Below, in pieces: positions 55,298 to 60,995 of a stretch of DNA of 60,995 nucleotides (position 1 is its first letter; each line of letters starts with the position of its first letter). Origin of the DNA: Kiritimatiellia bacterium (GTDB taxonomy: Bacteria > Verrucomicrobiota > Kiritimatiellia > RFP12 > UBA1067). The DNA is taken from positions 1-60,995 of the forward strand of contig JAFRBA010000032.1 in the NCBI GenBank assembly GCA_017405115.1. The letters run 5' to 3'. A program made the translations under genes and the position numbers. The notes under the pieces are model-generated. The model did no database searches. It was not told where the DNA came from and worked only from the letters and a program-made list of their open reading frames with translations.

Positions 55298-57103
55298 TTA
55301 ACGGCAGGCCGCCCCGCCGCCGAAGAGCTCGTCCTCGTCGGTAACGTCCTCCTCCAGGTTCGGCGCGCGGAAGTACGTAAGCGTGTTGTCCTCGTCCGCG
55401 AACGGCATAAGCGACACCCGGCGCACGTTGTCCGGGTTCTTGCCGTCCACCGAGAAGTTCGCGATGCCGACCGCCCAGTTCTGCGTGGATATGACCGCGA
55501 GGATCCTGCCGTCTTCGTAAACGAGCTGCTTCGGATCCATCGCCATCTCCGTCTGGACGTCGTAAGGCGCCCAGTCCCTGAACGCATCCACCTTCCTGGT
55601 GTCTAGCGCGTAGACGACGGGACCGCGCATCACCGCGAACCGCCCGGACTGCCGCTTGCGCCCGCGCACCGTGCGAACTTCCATCGGGAAGTCCAGCTCG
55701 ACGACGTCGCCCTTGCGCCACATCCGCGGGATGCACAGCATCTGGCCCGGGCGGTACTTGTAGACCACGAGGTCGCCGTTCACAGTCACCCTCGGGCTCC
55801 GGCACCAGCGCGGCACGCGGACCTTGAACGTGAACGAGGCCTCGCGCTCAGGCTCGAAGGTGAACTTCACCTTGCCCGACTTCGGGTAGTCCGTCTCCTC
55901 GCGGATGGAGACCCTGGTGGTCCCCGCGTCCAGCGTGGCCGTGCACGCGGTGTAGAGATTCGCCGCGACCGAGGTCCCGTTCGTGTAGAACACGTATTCG
56001 GGCAGCCGCCCCACGGCACGGCGGAAGTTGTTCGGGCAGCAGTAGAGGTCGTCCCTCCAGAATTTCCTCGTGCCGTTGAGCGGAGTGTAGTAGCGCAGGC
56101 GCCGTCCGTCCCGGCTCTGCGCGGCGAAGAGCGCGTTGTACACGGCGCGCTCCATCATGTCGCCGATAGTGGCGGCGTCGCCGAGCCCGAGTCGCAGGAG
56201 CTCGTCGTAGAAGAGAAGCTGGAATGCGATCATGCAGGTCTCGCCCACGCACCCCTCTCCGTCCTGGTCGTTCGTCCAGCATTCCGCGATTCCGCCGGTC
56301 CCGTCTATGAGCAGCCCGTCGCCCCTCAGCATGAAGTCGAAGGCCCGGCGGCTCGTCCGCAGGTATTCGGGGCGCGGGTCCCACGAATACAGCTCCAGCT
56401 GCTCGAGGCACGTGCCGAGATAGCCGTACGCCTGGCCGTAGATCATCTTGTCGCGCCCGATGACTATCGGGTCGTTCCAGTCGTCGAGTGCGCGCTCGTT
56501 GCGGAGGAACCTGCGGTAGCGTTCGTCCTTCGTGTTCGCGTATAGCCTGGCCACGCCGTATCCGAAGCCCAGGGTGGTCTCCCGGTCGGTGATGAACTTC
56601 AGCTCCCAGTTGTCCGGCATGCCGCCCCAGTTGCCGATAATGTAGTCGACGTTCCTGCGTGCGGCCTCGAGCGCGGCCCGGTTGCCGAAGAGCTCCCAGT
56701 CGGAGACGAGCCCCTGTATGATGAAGCCCATCTCGTGGATGTCCCAGAGCTCGTGCATTCGGTGCTCCGGCGCAAGGCACCCCGTGTAACCGTCGGGAAG
56801 CTGGTTCTTCACGATGAAGTCGATTATCTTCTCCTTGCGCGCCACGACGTCCGCCTCGCCGCTGTTCCAGGCGAGATGCACCGCCGCGTCCGCGAGCTTG
56901 CCCAGACCTATGAATCCGCCCTTCAGCCTGCGCTCGGCGAAAGGCCTGAAGAAGTCCCTCTCAAGGTCCAGCTTCATGAAGTTTCCGCGGACGGTGAGCT
57001 CGAAGCGCTCCCCTATGGCGCCGCCGACCTTCACCGACGGTGCCGGCGCGGCGCCAAGGGCCGCGGCAGCAGCGACGACGCCGAGCAATGCAATGTGTTT
57101 CAT
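55298..57103 (-). CDS. Secreted GH127 (DUF1680) beta-L-arabinofuranosidase-like enzyme
   Basis: The 601-residue protein is read from the second of two adjacent ATGs (57103; 57106 also possible) after AAGGGG, with a signal peptide (MKHIALLGVVAAAAALGAAPA). The alpha/alpha-barrel contains HELWDIHEMGFIIQGLV, IYGQAYGYLGTCLEQLEL, CWTNDQDGEGCVGETC and the GH127 hallmark YCCPNNFRRAVGRLPEYVFY, whose cysteine is the nucleophile in the family. C-terminal beta-sandwiches follow. It would release beta-L-arabinofuranose or a related sugar from plant glycans. It lies 55 bases downstream of the preceding unknown gene and in the same operon as uxaE. Confidence 0.82.
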   Translation of the reverse strand: MKHIALLGVVAAAAALGAAPAPSVKVGGAIGERFELTVRGNFMKLDLERDFFRPFAERRLKGGFIGLGKLADAAVHLAWNSGEADVVARKEKIIDFIVKNQLPDGYTGCLAPEHRMHELWDIHEMGFIIQGLVSDWELFGNRAALEAARRNVDYIIGNWGGMPDNWELKFITDRETTLGFGYGVARLYANTKDERYRRFLRNERALDDWNDPIVIGRDKMIYGQAYGYLGTCLEQLELYSWDPRPEYLRTSRRAFDFMLRGDGLLIDGTGGIAECWTNDQDGEGCVGETCMIAFQLLFYDELLRLGLGDAATIGDMMERAVYNALFAAQSRDGRRLRYYTPLNGTRKFWRDDLYCCPNNFRRAVGRLPEYVFYTNGTSVAANLYTACTATLDAGTTRVSIREETDYPKSGKVKFTFEPEREASFTFKVRVPRWCRSPRVTVNGDLVVYKYRPGQMLCIPRMWRKGDVVELDFPMEVRTVRGRKRQSGRFAVMRGPVVYALDTRKVDAFRDWAPYDVQTEMAMDPKQLVYEDGRILAVISTQNWAVGIANFSVDGKNPDNVRRVSLMPFADEDNTLTYFRAPNLEEDVTDEDELFGGGAACR

Positions 57104-57158
57104 CATACCACCCCTTCCTGTTTTCAGCCTCAAGCGACAAGCACGCATGCATCCGCCG

Positions 57159-58031
57159 CTACGGCATATGGTCCAGCTTCTCATGGAGCGAGAGCTTGAA
57201 CGGCAGCTCCATGCAGAGCGGACGCAGCATGCGGAAGACCCGCCCCGAGCGCACCTTTATCTCGCCGGGGATCCTGCCGCAGCGGACAAGCTCCTTCAGC
57301 AGCTGCGGCGGCATGGACTCCCAGAGCGAGCGGAGCCCGCCGTCCGCCACGACAGACGTCTGGCAGTCCGTCACCCTTTCGCCCGTCTTCGCGTCCACGG
57401 CGACAAGCGCGTAGACGCAGCGCGGACGCGGGTCGTCCGTCATGACGCCCGTGCGCAGGAAGAAGTCGACTTCCAGCGCGTCTCCCTGGACGAGCGGCAG
57501 GTCCTTCGCCGCCTTGACGTCATCCTTTGGGAACGCTATCTTCTCGACATGCGGCGGCGGGTCCGGTATGACGAGCGGCTCGTCGACCCACACGTCCCTC
57601 TCCCGCTCGACGCGCGCGAATATGGCCCGGTCGTCCGCGAACTTGAGGGGAAGCCTCCTGTCGGCCTCGACGCGCAGCATCACGCCGAACGCCTCCCAGA
57701 GGATGCGCACGACGAAGTCAAGCTGCGCGGCCGTGGCAGGCTGCGGAACGTAGCCCGGGTCGTGGCGGAACACCCTTGTCGCGCCGCCATCCAGCACGAT
57801 CATCTCGTAGTGGGGCATCTCTGCGGGCGTAGAGTAGAAGCCGAAGTTGTTGTCGTAGCGTGTGCGCACAAAGTCGTGCAGCGTCTGCCAGCCCTCCAGC
57901 ATCATGAACCGCACCTTGACGGGCTTGCGTTCGCCCTTCATGACGGTGCAGAAGTACGGGAAGGCCGTGCCCTTGGGCTTGACGGCGAAGTTGTAAGGCT
58001 CCAGGAGTTCCCAGAGCCCGAGGGCGTCCAT
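57159..58031 (-). CDS. Cytoplasmic protein of unknown function (DUF7309/DUF6930-like)
   Basis: The 290-residue protein is read from the ATG at 58031, about 9 bases after GGAGGAGGT. A GTG overlapping the stop of uxaE is the alternative. There is no signal peptide. The N-terminal half (LLEPYNFAVKPKGTAFPYFC, VRFMMLEGWQTLHDFVRT, YEMIVLDGGATRVFRHDPGY) and the C-terminal half (QGDALEVDFFLRTGVMTDDP, CVYALVAVDAKTGERV) resemble two small domains often found together in uncharacterised proteins. I cannot assign a function. It sits between uxaE and the GH127 gene with gaps of 29 and 55 bases. Confidence 0.55.
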   Translation of the reverse strand: MDALGLWELLEPYNFAVKPKGTAFPYFCTVMKGERKPVKVRFMMLEGWQTLHDFVRTRYDNNFGFYSTPAEMPHYEMIVLDGGATRVFRHDPGYVPQPATAAQLDFVVRILWEAFGVMLRVEADRRLPLKFADDRAIFARVERERDVWVDEPLVIPDPPPHVEKIAFPKDDVKAAKDLPLVQGDALEVDFFLRTGVMTDDPRPRCVYALVAVDAKTGERVTDCQTSVVADGGLRSLWESMPPQLLKELVRCGRIPGEIKVRSGRVFRMLRPLCMELPFKLSLHEKLDHMP

Positions 58032-58060
58032 CTTGGCGCCGACCTCCTCCGCCTTGCGCG

Positions 58061-59200
58061 TCACGTGAAGAGCAGTTTCACGTGGCGGTCGCCGATGTTG
58101 GCCTCGATTTCGCGGCCAATCACGTCGGCGCTGCGCTCGAGGGCCGGGATGTACTCGTCCTTCAGCTCTGCGGCGACCTTGAACGACACGTGGACCAGCT
58201 GTCGGAACGACGGGTTGTAGAGAGGCTCCGACTCGTCGTGGCGGAGCGTCTTCGCGAACGTCTGCGCGTCCCAGCCGTCGACGTCGCCGGGGTCGGGCAG
58301 CTTGGACTTGTCGACGTCGATGACCGTCGCGTAGGGAACGGTCAGCTCGTCCATCCGCGTCAGAGCGATGCGGTATATCTTCTTGGCGAGGGCCAGCGCC
58401 GCCGGATCGGCGAGCGAGAGGCCGATGATCTCCTCGAGCCATGTCGTGCCGGCCGTCTTTATGTGAATGCCGGCGCCGTACTTGCGGATGAGCCTGCCCA
58501 TTATCGGGTAGATCGAGAACTTGTCGGACCCGGAGTGTATCGAGAGCTTGAGGTTCCCGGGGAGCCCCAGCTCCTTCACCGCCCACGCGATGACCTTCAG
58601 GTCCTCCTCGAACTCCCTCTCGAACTGCGCGAGGTCGCCAACGTAGTCCACGCCCTTGTTGAAGCGGCCCGTGAACTTCGGCGCGAACGTCTGGAGCGGA
58701 ACCTTCTCCTTCGCGAGCTCCGTCAGGATGTACCGGACCTCGTCCGGCGTCTGCGCGACCGCGACCTCGTCCATCGACACCTCGGTTACGAAATTGTCCG
58801 CGCCCTTGCGCTCGTCGATGTGGCGGTATATCCTTCCCGCCTCCTTGACGGCGGGTAGGTAGCGGTCCTCAAGCGAGCCCTCCTTGCCGATGTAGTCCGC
58901 GACGTCGATCGTGAAGAAGTCGCAGGCGTCGATGAACTTGTCGACGTTCGTCAGGTTTATGTGGTCTGCGTCGCAGAAGTACGGGTCCGCGTAGCCGAGC
59001 GCCTTCACGGCGGCGTCGGCCTCGGCGCGCGTGGAGGCGGGCTCCGTGCCGATGATGGTGTGCTCGCGGTTGGACTTGTTCCAGACCGGCGTGAAGTGCA
59101 CACCGAAGCGCTTCTCGGCCGCTATGAGCGCCTTGAGCTGGTTGACGCCCTCGTGGGCGAACCGGTCTCCGATGCCGAACGAATACTTGCTGATAGTCAT
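58061..59200 (-). CDS. uxaE: Tagaturonate epimerase
   Basis: The 379-residue cytoplasmic TIM-barrel enzyme interconverts D-tagaturonate and D-fructuronate. This lets galacturonate enter the mannonate/KDG route without UxaB/UxaA. Family hallmarks are SKYSFGIGDRFAHEGVNQL, TPVWNKSNREHTIIGT, FCDADHINLTNVDKF, FFTIDVADYIGK and LKLSIHSGSDKFSIYP. A strong GGAGGAG precedes the ATG at 59200. With kdgK in the window it defines part of a galacturonate pathway. It is the first gene of the operon with the unknown gene and GH127. Confidence 0.87.
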   Translation of the reverse strand: MTISKYSFGIGDRFAHEGVNQLKALIAAEKRFGVHFTPVWNKSNREHTIIGTEPASTRAEADAAVKALGYADPYFCDADHINLTNVDKFIDACDFFTIDVADYIGKEGSLEDRYLPAVKEAGRIYRHIDERKGADNFVTEVSMDEVAVAQTPDEVRYILTELAKEKVPLQTFAPKFTGRFNKGVDYVGDLAQFEREFEEDLKVIAWAVKELGLPGNLKLSIHSGSDKFSIYPIMGRLIRKYGAGIHIKTAGTTWLEEIIGLSLADPAALALAKKIYRIALTRMDELTVPYATVIDVDKSKLPDPGDVDGWDAQTFAKTLRHDESEPLYNPSFRQLVHVSFKVAAELKDEYIPALERSADVIGREIEANIGDRHVKLLFT

Positions 59201-59234
59201 GTCAACTCCTCCTCTGGATGTCTTTGCCTGTTGA

Positions 59235-59240
59235 ATTATA
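59235..59240 (-). promoter_or_regulatory. -10 box of the uxaE operon
   Basis: Minus-strand ATGG-TATAAT, with a leader of about 28-30 bases carrying the Shine-Dalgarno. No convincing -35 at 17-18 bases. Confidence 0.55.
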
Positions 59241-59340
59241 CCATATTTTCCCTACGGTGTTTTCACCGACATTGCAATAGGCGCCCCCTTCCGATACCTG
59301 AGGGAGTGGCAAATCAACAATACTACATAACCGGGCATCG

Positions 59341-59433
59341 TTATTGCTTCATGTCGGAATGAAGCCAGCGATTCCCCCATCGGCTTCTTGCGGGCCATCC
59401 GTTTGGTCGCTCGATTCCAACTTCAGACAAAAC
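59341..59433 (-). pseudogene. Orphan C-terminus of the alpha/beta-hydrolase family, second copy
   Basis: The minus strand reads EVGIERPNGWPARSRWGNRW then LHSDMKQ and stop (TAA at 59341-59343). It matches the end of the 49.7-54.5 kb hydrolase (GGIERPNGWPIHSTYPGQWL then HSDIK). It begins within 3 bases of the stop of partner D. The terminal FYxxx segment is lost and no partner gene follows. Confidence 0.65.
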
Positions 59434-59435
59434 TC

Positions 59436-60488
59436 TCACTTCAGATTGGCGCACGGTGAGACTTCATCGCGGCCATGTTTCCTGTTGCGATTTCGAATGG
59501 TGTTCCGCAATGCGCCGCCATCCTCGATGTTGGCATCGTTCTCTACTGGATTGAAGCATCCATCGCGCATGGTCATGTACTCTTTGTCCGAGAACCATTG
59601 TCCAAGTATTTTGCCGTAGTGCGCCCCGACAAGCTTGCCATGCGCGTCAACCCGCGTGCGCGTACGAAAGACAATATAGGAATCTCTGTCAAGGATATCC
59701 CAATGCCTTTTAACCCCCGGTGATTGTTCTTTGACATACGAAAATGAAGTTCGATACGCAGCATTTGAATCTGCAATATACGTCGTGGCTAATTCCGATG
59801 TTTTGTCTGCTTCCATTTGATAACCTCCGGCATAAGGATTGTTTGTGAAAGAAACATCCATAACGAACCTGTAATCGTGCAAACCTTTTCTCTTGGCTGA
59901 GAATCTCAGCAAGACATCGGGAAATCGCCCTTCACCGTAAGGCGAAATCCACTCATTGCATTCAAAATCAAAGCCAATCCATTCGTCAAACTTCGGAATG
60001 CGATAACCACCCATTAACAATGGGAACGCATGTATCTTATTTGGATTCTTGATTTTCTTCAAGACAATTTTGCGCGTGCTGCCGTATGGTTGCCACTTGC
60101 CATTTAAGACTACAGGAATATTTGTAGCAGCAAGATAATCTATCGCTCCAGTTGACATGTAATATCCAGTCTTTGTCACTTGGTAAGTGAGTTTCCATTT
60201 TGACATTCCTTCTGCAATGTACTCGCCATCCGAATTCGTAACTCCATCCACAAGAATGTAGTTTCTTCCATTGTCGCCCGGCCAGAAGCTGCCGTAGATT
60301 CGTGCATTCATGACCGGCATGCCATCCTGATCAAGCACTTGCAATATTTCTTTCGCTTTTGCACCTTTGGATTCACCAATAACCCTTGACCAGTCGTGTG
60401 GCATGGTATTCAAGCGTTCGGGAGAATAACCCCCGAATCCGACTAGCCATGCGTAACTGCACACAATCAGTAGTATCTCTTTTTTCAT
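59436..60488 (-). CDS. Secreted carboxypeptidase-regulatory-like protein, partner family member D
   Basis: The 350-residue protein has a signal peptide (MKKEILLIVCSYAWLVGFGG). The CarboxypepD_reg-like domain (LQVLDQDGMPVMNARIYGSF, GVTNSDGEYIAEG, VTKTGYYMSTG) is followed by VLNGKWQPYGSTRKIVLKKI and a beta-rich C-terminal half. The shared tail appears as FNPVENDANIED but runs on for ~27 extra, basic residues, as if the normal stop was lost by recombination. The ATG overlaps the stop of the hydrolase at the right edge (ATGA). AT-rich relative to the flanking operon, like members A-C. Confidence 0.65.
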   Translation of the reverse strand: MKKEILLIVCSYAWLVGFGGYSPERLNTMPHDWSRVIGESKGAKAKEILQVLDQDGMPVMNARIYGSFWPGDNGRNYILVDGVTNSDGEYIAEGMSKWKLTYQVTKTGYYMSTGAIDYLAATNIPVVLNGKWQPYGSTRKIVLKKIKNPNKIHAFPLLMGGYRIPKFDEWIGFDFECNEWISPYGEGRFPDVLLRFSAKRKGLHDYRFVMDVSFTNNPYAGGYQMEADKTSELATTYIADSNAAYRTSFSYVKEQSPGVKRHWDILDRDSYIVFRTRTRVDAHGKLVGAHYGKILGQWFSDKEYMTMRDGCFNPVENDANIEDGGALRNTIRNRNRKHGRDEVSPCANLK

Positions 60489-60995
60489 CTCAATGCCTCA
60501 ATTAGGTGTTTATAAAACGGGAACACATACCAATATGCCATGTTTTTTATATCTGAATGGAGCCAAGACGATCCGTATCGTGGATGATTTCGACCCCATC
60601 CATTAAGACGAGAAACAGCTCCAGCATCATTCAAATTGCAATCATTTGCGCCCAAAGCATCCACCTTCCCTGCCGCACTCGACACGGCAGGAATATACTT
60701 CGCGAGAGTTTCCCATTGCGCATCCTGCGTCGCCGACGGGTTGAACATCGCCGGAGCGTTGCGGGCGAACACCGCGTTGGTGACGATCGAGCCGTCCTCC
60801 GCCATCGCACTCGCCTCCGCTGGCGTGTATGTCCGCCACGTCGTGACATACGCCGTGGTGTTGGACACGAAATGGAATCCCCATCCGCCGGCTAGAGTTC
60901 CCGCAATGTTGTCGACGCCCTTGAGGACTTCCTGCTTTTGCCAGGGGCTGACCTCCGGCGTGACCATCGACGACAGGTCCACGAACGGCCACGAC
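60485..60995 (-). CDS. Second giant alpha/beta-hydrolase family member (C-terminal part, runs off right edge)
   Basis: The frame is open from the window edge to 60485 (~169 residues seen). It aligns end to end with the last part of the 49.7-54.5 kb protein: PWQKQEVLKG versus WHKQELFKG, CNLNDAGAVSRLNGWGRNHP versus the NADESDGGIERPNGW region, and SSWLHSDIKNMAYWYVFPFY versus QWLHSDIKDVSYFFNFKFY. The middle differs by a long insertion (WRTYTPAEASAMAEDGSIVT). The catalytic serine region lies beyond the edge, so activity cannot be judged. Confidence 0.6.
   Translation of the reverse strand, partial: SWPFVDLSSMVTPEVSPWQKQEVLKGVDNIAGTLAGGWGFHFVSNTTAYVTTWRTYTPAEASAMAEDGSIVTNAVFARNAPAMFNPSATQDAQWETLAKYIPAVSSAAGKVDALGANDCNLNDAGAVSRLNGWGRNHPRYGSSWLHSDIKNMAYWYVFPFYKHLIEALR

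Noticed and set aside
55298..57184. Upstream start of the GH127 gene at 57184
   Set aside because: It would add 27 residues before a perfect signal peptide and would overlap the end of the preceding gene; the ATGs at 57103/57106 have the Shine-Dalgarno.

Overview
The window looks like a chromosomal segment of a GC-rich, Gram-negative member of the PVC group, most plausibly a gut Kiritimatiellae/Verrucomicrobiota-type bacterium. This is inferred from the mix of many signal-peptide glycan-degrading enzymes, an autotransporter-type beta-strand-repeat protein, secreted formylglycine-enzyme-fold proteins without the catalytic cysteines, and an AraC regulator with a sugar-sensor domain. No 16S gene is present, so taxonomy stays an inference. 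Nearly all genes lie on the minus strand. Promoters are recognisable as TTGCNN, an 18-base spacer, then TATAAT, often preceded by TGG (extended -10).

Layout. 1-2.4 kb: a left-truncated CsgG-like/fibronectin protein, two abutting gene remnants, and tRNA-Asn(GTT). 2.5-5 kb: 2-keto-3-deoxygluconate kinase and an oligogalacturonate-lyase-like beta-propeller. 5.1-15.5 kb: a four-gene secreted operon (beta-strand-repeat protein, two large putative glycosidases, a GH78 rhamnosidase). 15.7-19.7 kb: a histidine kinase/NarL-type regulator pair and a XylR-like AraC regulator. 19.7-26.7 kb: an esterase/beta-helix fusion, an AAA+ DUF4143 ATPase, an internally deleted PHP protein and an FGE-fold gene pair. 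26.9-30.3 kb: short tilS, two truncated glycosidase genes and a second DUF4143 ATPase preceded by 34-bp tandem repeats. 30.3-36.5 kb: a housekeeping block (fmdB-like, pyrF, ydcF-like, a TPR protein with a glutamine-rich tail, murG, adk, a degenerate M24 peptidase). 36.5-46 kb: a five-gene glycan operon (GH2 beta-galactosidase, CBM9/GH42-like, GH20-like, FGE-fold protein, small secreted protein). 46-55.2 kb: an unusual, partly AT-richer array around a 1579-residue membrane/secreted alpha/beta-hydrolase. 55.3-59.2 kb: a GH127/unknown/tagaturonate-epimerase operon. 59.3-61 kb: a second copy of the hydrolase array, cut by the window edge.

Metabolic reading. UxaE (tagaturonate to fructuronate) and KdgK, together with the PL22-like protein, GH78, GH127 and the beta-helix/esterase fusion, fit pectin (rhamnogalacturonan/galacturonan) use. 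Two promoters in the 5-16 kb region share a 25-base block containing an ACCC-N4-GGGT palindrome directly upstream of the -35, a candidate operator for this regulon.

Most notable findings. (1) A repeated module consists of a large alpha/beta-hydrolase whose stop codon overlaps (ATGA) the start of a secreted carboxypeptidase-regulatory-like partner gene. Decayed hydrolase C-termini persist near two partner genes, one of them still joined to the next partner by the same ATGA junction. This is organised like a polymorphic effector/immunity array with orphan tips. (2) Heptameric short tandem repeats occur between genes and also inside coding sequences, where they add residues to a GH2 enzyme and to the hydrolase and supply the stop codon of the histidine kinase. 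(3) Several genes have a -10 box only 7-9 bases before the start codon, suggesting leaderless mRNAs.
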